Shown here: piece after piece, positions 51,017-63,030 of the stretch | Numbering within the stretch: the stretch's first letter is position 1 | Layout of the letters: each line of letters begins with the position of its first letter | Origin: Stratiolaelaps scimitus | Lineage: Eukaryota > Arthropoda > Arachnida > Mesostigmata > Laelapidae | DNA: 64,000 bases | Assembly (NCBI GenBank): GCA_019614645.1 | Contig: JABWDB010000008.1 | Span: 6,076,001-6,140,000, forward strand | Direction of reading: 5' to 3' | Program-made: the position numbers and the translations under genes | The notes under the pieces: generated by a model | Database searches by the model: none | What the model saw: only the letters and a program-made list of their open reading frames with translations | Told to the model about the DNA's origin: nothing

Positions 51017-54000
51017 CTCAATTTCTAAATTTCACTTCAAGATATAAAAAATTTCCAAACGAATATGCCTAACCCTGAGCTCGTTTACATAAAATACATT
51101 TCAATTTTTTCCTTCCTTACTCACAATAAATACCACATAAATATGTGACATTTTTTCTACGTCTATATATATGTATATGCATATATATATTTCAAATTCA
51201 AAACCGAAGGCTTCGTACATCGGACCGCCAGCGGTTCGTTGTGTCCACCGGCCAGAGGAGGAGAAGTAAAATGAAACGCAGAGTTGTGCTTGTTTCGAAG
51301 AAGGCCGCTCTTGCATTGTACATTCAAATTGGATGGATGTCAACAATCGTTTGATTCGGTGTCTTGTCCATCCGTAGCGCATCACCGTAACGGCCGCCTA
51401 CGCAAAAAGCCACCGTTTTACGCGACCCCTACTGATCACCTGCGTCTGAACATCGAGCAGGGATAGCTCGTGGAAGTTTGGCCAATGTCCCTGACCTCAC
51501 GGCGAGAAGCGACACCACTTCGTACGTTGTATAAGGGGTACAATAATACCAGAATTTCCATTCTCGGATACTATCGCTGGCTTTCTTGGTTGTGCAATGT
51601 CTATATCTGGCTTTGAGGCACTGTTGGAACATGCAGCCAGATACGCTCGAATCTATATGTATATATATATATATATATTCATTTTCTAAAATTGACTGCC
51701 TAAATGTGACAAAGAAAAATCGTCTAAGCAAACTTTGGCAAACAAATCTAACGATGAAGACTTTGTCAAATCGAACCTTTGTTTTCGTTATTATTATTAC
51801 TGCTACTTTTTCTTTCAGTCATTCGAATAGACAATTGCTTGTTCAACGATGCCGCCTATCCTGCTAAACATGATTATACCAATACCATACAAATGGTTCC
51901 AGGGTGCTCCTACATCCGCTTAATTATTTAATAAGACTCAGCCACCTTAGGCGTATATGGCCCTACACACTGTTGATAACAAAAATACATCGGCGTATTG
52001 AAAACACTACCAAATCTATTCTATACGACGGCGCTTACACCATTCACAAGTCTATCGATGCTACGACGAGGCCAGCATCTCATTCTCATGATATGTAGGC
52101 GTATCGAGCGATGCAGCAGCTAAACAGAACACAACGACAAAAAAAAGGATTCCACCTACATCCATATACCTATATCAGCCGAGCAAAGTTCTGCGCTCAA
52201 ACAGTCAAGTTCAGCCAAACTCAGCGTCGCCGAACCGTACATATAGGAATGGCCAACTCGAACAATGATCAATGCCCTCGAACAGGCGACGACCTCTCTC
52301 CCCGCTAGTTGCACCTCATCTCTCGCGGCCAGCCTCATCACACCGTGTTTCGAACCCACTTGCCACCACCACCGCCACCGCCACCAGCACATTTCAACAA
52401 GGAGTTCCCTTTGTCGCATCGTCCTCTCTCTTTTATTGGCACTTCTCCCACTTCTGAACGGCGCGGCCCCCATCTCCGTGCGGCAATGTCTCTATCTTCC
52501 GCTGTTCGCGTTCGGGTCATTTTGATTGTGTCGACGGCCGAAATGTCGCGGACGACGACAAACCGACGCACACCGAACGTGCGCCGCGGTGATAGCGGAC
52601 AGAATGTTACAAATGGAGTGGCAGACAAAAAGCTGAGAGAGAGAGAGAGAGAAGAAAAAGTATAAAAAGGAATAATGATTTGTCATTTTCTGCTGCTGCT
52701 GTTGTTGTCGTTGTGCCTTGCGCGCTTATGTCAATCGACAAGTCAGCAGTAGTTGTCAACGGCACTTTTCCCCTGATAGGTACCCATCTACATCGCTATT
52801 TTGTGAATGGGTCTATCCTGTGACTTTAGTGTCTCAATGCTGCTGCTTTTTGTCGCCACCGCCTACGTCGTGCTGGCGCTGGGGGCTAGGTGTTCCGCCC
52901 GCTCGGAGCATAGAACGTGCCGCGGCAGAACACTCGCGAGCACCAAGCTATTATAAATAAGAGCAAGAACGCATTTTCGTCGATAGAGAGCGAATAGCAG
53001 ACGTCCCTTAGATTCTCTGTAGCATTGTCGTGCCTGACAGGTAAACGAGCAGAAGGAACGGCCCCCGTTGAACAGTTCGTCGACGGTTGCTCTGCTTCGT
53101 GTCGGAGGTTATCTCGCGCCCTATCGAATGAAGTTATATTGTGCGTTTGGAACGATAGTTGAACGCTTGAGGTACATCTTCCACAAGAGATCTTAATTTA
53201 GCTACACGCTACTCTTGAATATGTATTGTAGAGAGAACAAGACAAAGATATTGCCTGTTGGGAAAGTAACTGTCAAGCAATTGTCAAACCTTCCCTCATA
53301 GGGCTGGTTAATTTTTGAACACCGTGCATTTCTGAAATCGCTCAACTCGATCTTATCTAGATCGCATCTTCTCGGGTGGTAATAACACGTCGAAACACAC
53401 GACTTTCTTCTTATCTTTTCCTTTCTTCTATATTCTCTTTTTTCTTCTTATTATTATTATTATATTTAAATTAATCTGATTTTGTCATTATGTTCTTCAT
53501 CATTAGTATGATCACTCATATATTGACGAGTGGACCCAAGAACGGACTGGCATATATATATATTCCAGCACTAAATCAGTATCTCGGCCGCTGCCTGCAA
53601 GTCTACTGCGTCGGCGCTCCATCGGCAGGCTGGCTCCTCTCTGTCCACTGCTGCTGCCGCTGCAGATTCCTCGACAGCCATCGTCCTGCCAATGCGGCGA
53701 CTACCACTACTACTACTACAACTACGGGTACCAGTAAAATACGACTCCTTTCTAGACAGATTTTTCCGTCACAGTCGGAAGATTTTTCTGCTTAGTCCTC
53801 TTCGATTCTCCCCCCACTCTGTCTTTATTCACCTGTTCCTCGAGTGAACCCCCAGCGTCCGCGATGCACGGTAAGTACTCTCCCCTCGCAGGGGTAACAG
53901 TATCCAGCTCCGCCGCAACCGCAGGCCATCGTTACTGGCGTTACCGCTGCTATTGCCGCCGCTGCCGGAATGGCGACTTGCGTAAAAATGATGCAAAACA

Positions 54001-55214
54001 TGAACCGCAGTTCGTATTCATTCAGTCGTTTGCCGCGTTCGTCCCTGCATCGTTTCAATGTAGGATGTGGGACGTGTATCCAACGAACATTGCTCTCTCT
54101 GGATTCGACTTCGCCGCCGCTTAGAACCATTAGGTAGCGCGACGCGGTGGTTAGCCAGGATAGATGCTTGGACCACTGCCTCCTCGCAGGCCGCCACAGT
54201 ACTCCTGTTCGCCAGAGCCTTCTAGAGCGGCTACGACGACAACGAGGAGAGCGCCGACGTTGTGCGCTCTCTTATGCAGGGGGCTTGTGCTTGCAAAAAA
54301 ATACATTATTTTTTATTCTATCTTCGTTCGTTATTTCAGTATACTCAGACGAACTCGAATTGCTCGAAGTCCAAATTGTGCCAGCTGTAGCTTTCGCCTT
54401 TGACTAATGCAGCTCGATCGGCGACGTAGGCCACAGGCCCGAGATGATGGGTGGATCGAGATGGCGAGCGTCGGTCGATGCTGTGAATCTGTGCCTATTT
54501 CATTTCATCAATCCTAACAGCGATGTCGCTCTTCGCTCGAATCCACGAACAGCACAATGAGCAGCGCAGTCATACGCCTGCGGGTGTCTGCGGGGGTGTT
54601 CATAACGTTCACCTCTGACCGAGAAACGTCTACGCCGGGTAATGTCAGTTTGGAATCAATTCATAACTCAACCACCGCAAGAACAACAGCAGCAGTAGCA
54701 GCAGCAGCAGTTCGCCTTGATCTCTTCCAAGTAATATCATCGTTGTTGTCGTCGTCGTGGTCGTCAAACCGAAATTTCTGTGGTGGCGGACGCCATTTCT
54801 GCCTTAATTGATTTCTCTGAACATACACGTACACACAATTGAACTGACGGCGAACTGACGGCGCATGTCAGTTTTAGTGAAGTCAAAGAGAGAGAGAGAG
54901 AGAACTATGATGTATGACGCGAGTGAGATGGTGGAATCGAGTAAGTGGCCATAGCAGTCTAGGGGTACACACATGTCTCGACTCGGTGGCTGTGCCCTCC
55001 GCACAAGACGCGTACGCGCACTAATCGATGAGTCCGTTAGTTCGGTCTGGCGGGGTGATGTATGTTGAGGCAATGCAGCATTTCTCATTCACAGTAGTAA
55101 TTGTGTTCGAGCTGATCGAATGATCGAATTTGTGGCCGATTTCGTGCTGCGGTCGTCGACGACGATCGACGCCGATGACATTTCGAATAATATTTACTTG
55201 TTTTACCGAGTTGA

Positions 55215-57120
55215 GTGCTACTCGATATTATATTAAGATGGCTAAAGTTAAGGAACCGCTCGATCGAAATTGGCAAACAAACACACATCATACTCCGTTG
55301 TGGATTTCGTTTTATAAAAAGACACGATTTTTTGCGGCATTTCCATTTGCGTTCACGTCAATTAGAACTCCCGGCACCCGGCTATCGTGTTAGCTTTCGC
55401 TACGACGAACGTCAATCAAGAGTTGTTTGGGGTGATATTCCTAATATTCTACCAAACGAGCTTTATGGTACACGAGATTAAAAAAAAAGCAAATCTGTGA
55501 GCCGTCAAATCGAAATATCTTACCACTGATGAAAGATTCGATATCTACCGCTCTGGCGGCTACAACCAGCGATTGGTACCGTTACGAATCTCCAAACGAC
55601 ATTTCATTAACTACCCTTCCCTAGAAAGCAAATTTACTTAATCAACCATTTCTACTTAACTATCGTTCTCAACAACATCTGTATCAAGCCCTCGCGCGTC
55701 AGTGGGACAGAACCACACTAGCATCGTGTCGCGGCCGACTTCAGCTAATTGCAATGAGTCACGGCCGGCACCATTAGACAGGACTCATTTCGAAGATAGA
55801 ACAGCTCTTCCATGATCCTGAACAAATTGGATTCAGCATCTTGTAACAAACCTACTACTACAACCGATCATTATCAAAGCTGTCCACTCACTGGGCTACT
55901 AAACGTTTATGGCATCATTTTTGTTTTATACAAATAGCAAAGCACCTAGCAGGCCAGGTAATAGATTCAATACGTGGTGTACTTGAACAAGATGTTATAG
56001 AGGCCACCCCTTGACAACTGTCTCGTATCACATACATTCTGCTCAAGCAAGATCGTGTAATCAATCCAACGACTTTGCACATAGTGATATATCATTTTAC
56101 GGGGCTCGGACCTGCGATATGCTTGTATCCTATTGGCGCTCTGTTAGACTTTCAGCTATCTTATATTATAGCTGTAAAGCTACAGAGAGAGAGAGGGAGG
56201 GCACTGACAGCGAGTTTTATGACCCTTGAACGCGATGTCGCCAGGCCTCGCGTACGTACAGATGGCACATCCGCGACGGTACATTTCATTGTCCGACGAT
56301 TTCGTTGAATATAGATATCTAGAGACAAGTGTCTGTTCTGAGTAGTCGGCTCGCCGACCGAACGACGCCCAAAGCGCAGTCGATCATCCTCACTGGCAAT
56401 CAGTTGGGTGGGATTTGCCGCGACGGGCAAGTACAATTAGCATTGATCCAAGATGACCGGACAGTATCTATAGCCAGCGAAGCTACCTTCTGATAAAAAA
56501 AAAACTGATCACATTCTATTATAATATTATATAACCATTGATTGTCATTGTTCAGTAGTCAACGCCGCAGAGTCGCACGTATAAGCTCGCTGTGTGAAGA
56601 GCTGTTTCACTCTAATCGATCTAACACTAGCGTCTACATATTTATATTAGTCTCGTATGGGAAGATCAGCTACGCTCAATATGGAATAGATGCCCCCATA
56701 GCTATAATACTGGTAGTACTTGAAATTGCCCTAAGCCAACGAAGACATACTCTAACATGAATCCTTAGGAAACGACTTAGTTAGATCATAGACGGTAATC
56801 GTGTTAATCACGCCACACCGAAGCGGCTAGACGAGCGCTTTGCTACCAAAATCAATCGCCAGATGATGGACCTATCCTCCCCAGTTCTGTTCGACCGCAC
56901 CGACCCTGCTGTTCACCGCAGCAGGCGAACTCAGCAAATTCACCTATGATCCTCTACATATTCTAGACATGCATCGACTCTTGAGAATTGCATTCATTCA
57001 TGACAAGCGTTTATTGACCGGTGACGGTTGGTCGGCATCGGTCAATAATGTACTCATGTTCCAATTGATTTCCATCGGTGTTCCTCCCAAAACCGCTGCC
57101 CGCTTCGGAAATAAAAATAT
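55215..57120 (+). repeat. Possible decayed protein-coding transposon (weak)
   Basis: Short protein-like stretches in shifting frames are broken by stops. At 55.94-56.15 kb a frame reads VIDSIRGVLEQDVIEATP, stop, then ILLKQDRVINPTTLHIV, which faintly recalls the start of a retroelement reverse transcriptase. The catalytic motif is not visible and no terminal repeats were found. Confidence 0.2.
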
Positions 57121-60100
57121 AGCAAACAGAGACAAGAGAAACTAATGTGCCTTATGGTTGACTCGATGTCGCCCATAACAGTGGCTAGTAGTTCTTAATG
57201 TATGTCGCCGAGGAAGGGCGGGCGTGTTCCACCTCGCGCTGCGCAACCAATCAGAGAATCAATAGTAAATAGTAGCTGGCAGCGATCGCCTGCACGTCAA
57301 ATGTGGTGGCTAGCCTCGTTCTCTATACTGTAGCATTGTGGCATCGTGTAACGAAATGAGTGTTCCACGCATGCGTATGCGATTCGTAGATGCTGACAAC
57401 AACAGGAACAACAGATCTTTTGTTGAACACATATTAGGGCCATCGAGATTTATGCGGACAACCCAAACAATGAGTATTTTCCACTTCCGCTATTTTATTT
57501 TCGAGAAAGGCATGGCTCAAGATGATAGCGATACCGGCAGAGGTAGGCAACGGTTGGCAATATGTCGAAGTGGATCTACTTCAAAGATTGTTCACTTCGC
57601 TGTAAATGGCACCAACTGGTAATGGTCGTCTAGCGGGGGCGGTGGCTATCGGTTACCAGAAAGTCAAGTATCGACAGGATCAATGCTAAAATGTCATGTG
57701 CATATCCGAACGAGAGCAAAACGCACTCTTGCATCGATTGATTGGCTCGTGGCAAAGAACAAACAAACAATATAGACTAAAGTTTCGCAGTTGGAGATAC
57801 CCGAACTATCGAAGCCATAGTCGTGCCCCCTCCTCCCCCCACAGTTTGTAAACCGATGTATATGATATTCAATAGATATTGGATATTTTTCGGACCACTT
57901 ACATATATATATATATATTCGGCTAGTGCATACGCTGTAAAGGTATAATACGTGGTAACGTATCGCAGGAGTGTGACAGGTTAACTTGCCAACTAAAGAG
58001 ACCGGAGGCACGACATTTAGCATTTTATCAAATGGAAAACGATCTAAATGTCCTATTAAAATGGTGTGTCTATGCAACGCACTGAACTATAGCAGCTGGT
58101 GATGAGATGTTGCTGGCTAAAGCTAACCAATGCACTATCCTTTGTTTCCCTGCACGCCAGTCCTTAGACAAATCTACAGAAAATACTGTAGCGACAAGAG
58201 CTTTGAAGCAGACGAAGTTCACCGTACTGAACACTTCAATTGATACACGAATCTTCTATTTTAGGTCCATTGGACCTCGGTAAGCTTGTCTGTTACAATT
58301 GCGGGATTTAGCATATATCGTTAGCTTTCGAGTAAAGGGAGTTTTAAAATAAATCAGTTCCGTTATTTCGTTTTCAAAATTATTCCTTTGAAGCACGATA
58401 ATGGTTAAGCGTCCGTGTACGGTAATAAAATGGCTAATAAATAAATCGACTATCGGAGCACTATCTCAGACGGTATCGGCTGTCCTATTGTCCCATATAA
58501 ATTCGACAGAATTAGATGATATTATTAAGCACATTTCGCTTTCGGGGTTAGCTTCGAGGTCATTCCCGTAGTTGGGCTAAATCTTGACACGAGTACCTCT
58601 GAGCACATCTGCCAATGTGTCATTTCTATTCTACACCGACAACGTCCGATGGAGGTCTCTCGTTGGAGCCTCTCAGCGTCTTATCGGGGGTTTAAGACAA
58701 GCGTTGACCCCACTTGGCGATAATTAAATATCCAAGTGTTCCGAGGCATATGGGGTTCGCCGTTCGAAGGGAGGCAGCGAGTGAGCTCAGCTTGTCCTTT
58801 AGCTCTGCCACGATACATCGACGTTGTTATGCGTCACCAAATTTACATTTAATGTTAAGTCACTAATACGGGCTGCATACAATGAATACGTCCCCCTTCC
58901 GTCCCCATGAATTAACGATGGCATTCTAGAAAAGGCGACTTAGAATGAAAATACATTGAACTACGCAACTTCATATTCGGTACGCGACGCACTGCGAGCC
59001 TTTGAGTTTTTCCATTTCCAAAGGTTGAACGTTTACCAAGGCAGTGTTACTTTTCAGTAGTAATATTATACGTTTATGTGCTGAACGATTTCCAATTCAG
59101 TTGTTGTCGTGTTCGACGGCCACAACGATAACAAACGTAGCCGCAATGAGAGCCGTGCCCAATCACATTATGTATTTGCAAGTCTATAACCTTACAGTCA
59201 TTTGTAACTGCCGTCATTCTTTAAAGTGCAGTGATCAATTAATTATTGTAGCTAATAATGCTCTCGGTAGAGAATTGTCACCAACTCTAAGCACAGCAGA
59301 ATCATTCGACTGACCTTTCGGGAGCTCATATGCCAGAGATAAATTTATTTTATTGTATTATAATTCACTGGTCTCGACTGTAGTATTATTATTTTACCCA
59401 ACCATTTGAACAGTTTTCTTATTGAAATAGGGGTTAAGATGATACCATTGTATAATATCCTTTCATAGCCCAATCATTTGAATATTGATACGATTGTGCC
59501 CGAGTTATGTGTGTTGATACCAGTTGGATGTATGAATAAGTATCAATAAGTACGCCCATAGGGCAGAGGCTCGTTGGGGCCATAATGTACCAGAGAAGTT
59601 CTTTGTTGACGATTTGATTGCATAAACAACACTAAATAATGTTCCTTATTGGCATCAGGCATCAAAGTGAGGCGGTATATTTTATTTAGCATCTACAAAA
59701 TCAAACATACAATAATTAAAGAATCGGGAACAGAGTTGAAAGAGTTGGGAACGGGATTTCAAGCCGAGGCCGCCATTGTCCCGCCTTCTCTGAAGAGCGA
59801 GGAAGAGGCGTTGCAGAAGGAAATATCCTGCGTTCTTTACTTATTGCTTTGCTTATGTTGAGTGGTCCGAGTGTGACCAGGCACGACAGGGCTTGAACTG
59901 GCGATGATTAGTTTTGTCTATTTTTTACATAATTAGTTTATATCACCATCGATCAGTTATTGTAGTTAGCGTTTACAGGTTATTCTGCTTGTACAAGAAT
60001 TTCCAAAGGAGACATTCATAAGCGAAGTATCTGTGAAAATTTCTCAATTCGTTTATTGCTTGTTTCGGGTGATATCGAAATCTCGTTAAATTCATTTTGG

Positions 60101-60281
60101 AGCTAACGAAGACAACAACTGGCCTGTTTTCGGCCGGTTATTCTAAGTTATTAGTTAGTTAGCGAATGATGAGGCAGCGCTTTTGTGCTGCGGCGAAAAA
60201 CGATCCGACGAATTTGATTGTTCAGCTCTCAGCGGGATGGTGCCACATGGATACAAATGACACTCATTAATACATGGCATG

Positions 60282-60311
60282 GTTAAATGTTGGCTGAGAG
60301 TCAGCCCGAAA
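60282..60311 (-). repeat. Dispersed repeat family, short inverted copy 3
   Basis: The reverse complement reads CGGGCTGACTCTCAGCCAAC then ATTTAAC, matching the 5' end of the 38.8-kb copy. Similarity stops soon after. Confidence 0.4.
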
Positions 60312-60415
60312 AAGTTAGATAGAATACATGCCAACAGTTTTTGGACGCTTCTCATGTCCGATACCTAGACTTGTGTATCACGATCATATCTTCAGTGGTG
60401 GTCACTATAGCGTAC

Positions 60416-60661
60416 CTTGAGTCTTTCCTCGGAGCAGCAGAGGCAACCGCCGACGGTTAAGAGAAACGCTGTGATGGTAAGAACCACGCACCCTATCACT
60501 GTGCCACCGAAGCCAATAAACACGACTTCATCGGGCCCACCTCCGGAGGGGTCAGCCTCACTGCACGTTACACCTTCTACAAGGACGGCTAGGCCGGTGG
60601 CGAGTGTGGTCGTAAGTCGGCCACCCCGGCCTAAAGTCTTCATTGACGTGTACATCCACAT
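60416..60661 (-). CDS. First coding exon of an unidentified single-pass membrane protein
   Basis: Read on the minus strand, 82 codons from ATG at 60661 (A at -3) to a clean donor CTCAAG|GTACGC, phase 0. Order of features: secretory-type N-terminus (basic residues, then hydrophobic LTTTLATGLAVLVEGVTC; a second in-frame Met gives MKTLGRGG), an acidic/Gly ectodomain of about a dozen residues (SEADPSGGGPDE), a transmembrane segment (VVFIGFGGTVIGCVVL onward), then a CLCC cluster that could be palmitoylated and a basic patch SEERLK. This predicts a type I membrane protein with a tiny ectodomain and a cytoplasmic body in later exons. Frame also open upstream of the ATG. A longer plus-strand frame covers the same DNA but lacks an ATG start and splice logic. 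Family not recognised. Confidence 0.65.
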
Positions 60662-62238
60662 GTTACTAGCGAGTTGTCCAGGTCGAAAGGGCTCGAGATG
60701 CGGTATAGCGCTCGGCGCAGAAGTACGACGGCAGGAACAGTGTGAACTGGTCGCCAACGGAACAGGCCGGCCGAGCGGCCAAACAACGGGGCAACGCGTT
60801 GAGAAGAGGACGAGACGAAATTTACCGGCCCTGTGGTACGACGGCGGCGGTCGAGTATACACCGGCGCTACACCTTACTCACAACACGACGACACCATCA
60901 CCACCGAGACACCGCTGCAATTGGCTGCATCGAGAACGCGAACACCACCCACCACAATCCTCATACTCTATGGCAATCCTGATCCCGTGATGGGCATGAA
61001 TGAAACACACTCACGGACGTCGAATAGTTGATATTCACATGATTCACATCATATCCATTCGGTGGGAAGAGCAGACTCGTATCGCCCTCCGGCCCGAAGG
61101 CTAACGGGAAACGCGCAACGCCGATGTCGGGGAACACTATTCCTCTGAATGCGGCTGCAGCCTCTGCTGCTGCTACTGCTATTGCTACTGTTGTTGTCAA
61201 CGTCTACTGAAGAGGCGGTATTCTCTCGGTCCGTTATTGCTCAGAGATGATGGCGGGGAGATTTTCCTCCTCGTTTTTCCAGTGCTGGCAATTAGTAGTA
61301 GTACTAGTAGTAGTAGCAGTTTTACCGTAGCACTGCACACGGAGAGCGCGGAGCGGAGAGAAATGTACCTGTTTTTCGTTGCTGTTCCCGGCGATCACCT
61401 CGATCCTCGTAGTAATCCACACACACACAGCGTGAATTAAACAGAACAAACAAACACGAAATGATCCGACCGTATTCGGCTTCGCGCAGCAGCCGGGTGC
61501 CTCACTCGCAGGCGCTACTTCACCCGAACACCGACTCTCTGATACATACGCATAACAAGTAAATACAGACGCACGGACAACACGCTGTGGTTGTTGTTGT
61601 TGTAGTTCGATGTGAGATCGACCCCCCCTCGGGCCTGCTGTACACCGTACGCCTCCCTTCTGTCCCGCTCTCGATATTCTATCGACAAGATACAATTCAG
61701 AAGTACTCCGACTATTCGATACAGTAATCAGCTACTGAATGTTTCTCGTATACAGCCGAGCAAATGTCCCCTTCTTGTTCCGGTACGACGACAGACGGTC
61801 CGTCCACCTTGCTCCGCGCCAGCTCTATCCCTTCGAGCTTTTTCTACACACCAATTCCTCCGAGTGCGCGAACAGCAGCACTATCGTCGAGCATTCACAG
61901 TCACACACTCGTCACGGCCAACATCGGACCTCCGCATCGGGGTGTCGTGTGACGGCTGATAGCTACTGCAGTTGTCCTCATACGGGAGCGACGCGACGGC
62001 AACGATAGCAGCGGTAGGCCGTTCAATAGCGCTCAGATCGTCGTCGTCGTCGCCGCCGCCGCCGCCAGACAAACAGACCCGCTCTGCTTGATGCTCTAAG
62101 TTGGCCCTGCCCGCTGGCTGCTTGCTGCCTGCGCCGTATTCGCGCTGGTGCTCATAGAGAAGCTGTAGGAGCAGCTCTGGGAAGAGGGGGAGCAGGAGAG
62201 AAAGGGCATTTGCGGCGAGGGTAAGCCCAGCTTTAGCC
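60662..62238. other. GC-rich intergenic or 5' island between the two divergent genes
   Basis: It holds CpG-rich sequence, several trinucleotide runs (CTG, TAG, GTC types) and overlapping open frames on both strands with no domain. Its position between a minus-strand start (60661) and a plus-strand gene suggests a shared promoter region. Confidence 0.4.
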
Positions 62239-62247
62239 TATATAAAG
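62239..62247 (+). promoter_or_regulatory. TATA-like box in GC-rich island upstream of mRpL57
   Basis: TATATAAAG sits in an otherwise GC-rich stretch about 570 bp upstream of the mL63 start codon. A start site about 30 bp downstream would fall just before the ATG of a 55-codon frame at 62278. It may belong to mRpL57 or an alternative transcript. Mitochondrial ribosomal protein promoters usually lack TATA, so the link is uncertain. Confidence 0.3.
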
Positions 62248-62277
62248 CCTAAGTCGTACAGAGGGCGCTCGCTGCTC

Positions 62278-62445
62278 ATGCCGTACAGGCGGCGAACAGC
62301 AGACGATAGCGTGCAGACGCCGACTGAACGTGCTAATAAAAGCGCCGACTGGTGTTGTCGGCTGAGACGAGCTGGGCCGCCGCGTTCAGATCGTCTCAGC
62401 AATAACGCGGCGGTTGGCGCGATTATTCGAAAAATTTCACTATGA
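62278..62445 (+). CDS. Candidate 55-codon ORF or uORF downstream of TATA-like box
   Basis: It begins MPYRRRTADDSVQTPTERAN, runs 55 codons and stops at TGA 62443-62445. The product is basic and Arg/Ser-rich, with no recognised domain. It contains the interleaved inverted repeats at 62361-62413, so its frame may be fortuitous and the RNA structure may matter more than the peptide. It could be an upstream ORF in an mRpL57 leader or a separate small first exon. Confidence 0.15.
   Translation: MPYRRRTADDSVQTPTERANKSADWCCRLRRAGPPRSDRLSNNAAVGAIIRKISL
62344..62413. repeat. Interleaved 10-bp inverted repeats A-B-A'-B' plus small hairpin
   Basis: A GCTGAGACGA (62361-62370), B CCGCCGCGTT (62377-62386), A' TCGTCTCAGC (62391-62400), B' AACGCGGCGG (62404-62413). 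A 6-bp hairpin GCCGAC/GTCGGC (62344-62362) precedes and partly overlaps A. Confidence 0.8.
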
Positions 62446-62807
62446 TCAAAAACTATGGATGATCGAACATATTGACGATCGGCCCTCCGTACTTAAATCG
62501 ATGAGATATTTGTCGACACGAGTTTTATGAATATGTAAAGTTTTTGAATTACTAAATGGATTCGTACAAACAGTACTCGACCCCAGGGCGAGAGCCTTAC
62601 ACACGCAACAAAAATATGACGCAAACTTGAAATTGTGTTTATGTTATTGCTCGGTGCGGGTATGCGACAACGCTAACATTCGTAAAAGAGGTAGGTGAAT
62701 ACACCGGCAGTCGATGCGGTGTGACTTGAGATCGATCTCGTTTAGGTGGACAGGATAAACGATTCGAATTCGAAGCAATTGAATTGACTAGAAAAAAGTG
62801 AGGCAAG

Positions 62808-62908
62808 ATGCGTTTAACGCAGGTTCTTTTTGGTGTGTTCAAAAAGAAGGGAATCACTGGACAGAGATTCAGATTCGAAAGGAGGATCCCTGGAAGGGTC
62901 GATGCCGG
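62808..62908 (+). CDS. mRpL57: mRpL57 exon 1 (coding part)
   Basis: 33 full codons plus two bases (GG). It ends in a strong donor, CCGG|GTAAGT. It encodes the N-terminus through IPGRVDA, the conserved start of the mature fold. The 5' untranslated part upstream is not delimited. Confidence 0.88.
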
Positions 62909-62995
62909 GTAAGTTATAGGTGTAAAGGTAATCAGTGACCACTGCGCGAACTGATCATTTCGGTTCGTTCGCTTGAATAGTCAGACCGTATACAT

Positions 62996-63030
<35 letters not shown>

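Larger units (their letters stand above)
23117..60415 (-). other. Inferred giant intron (about 37.3 kb) of the minus-strand gene
   Basis: It lies between two phase-0 splice sites. I found no convincing minus-strand exon inside, though small exons of a multiple of three bases could be missed. Its content is repeats, hairpins and several weak plus-strand exon candidates listed separately. The link of the two flanking exons is inferred from order, strand and phase. Confidence 0.35.
49131..60415. other. Probable intron; repeats, no supportable exon
   Basis: Contains the interleaved repeat at 50000, the AT palindrome at 50932, long (TA)n at 50271, and possible transposon relics at 55.2-57.1 kb. 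Overlapping GC-rich frames at 52.2-54.4 kb lack support apart from one strong donor-like ATGCACG|GTAAGT at 53869. Confidence 0.4.

Noticed and set aside
60417..61031. 204-codon plus-strand open frame
   Set aside because: It starts at a TTG, not an ATG, is low-complexity Pro/Thr/Arg, and is antisense to the membrane-protein exon, which has a clean donor and sensible topology.
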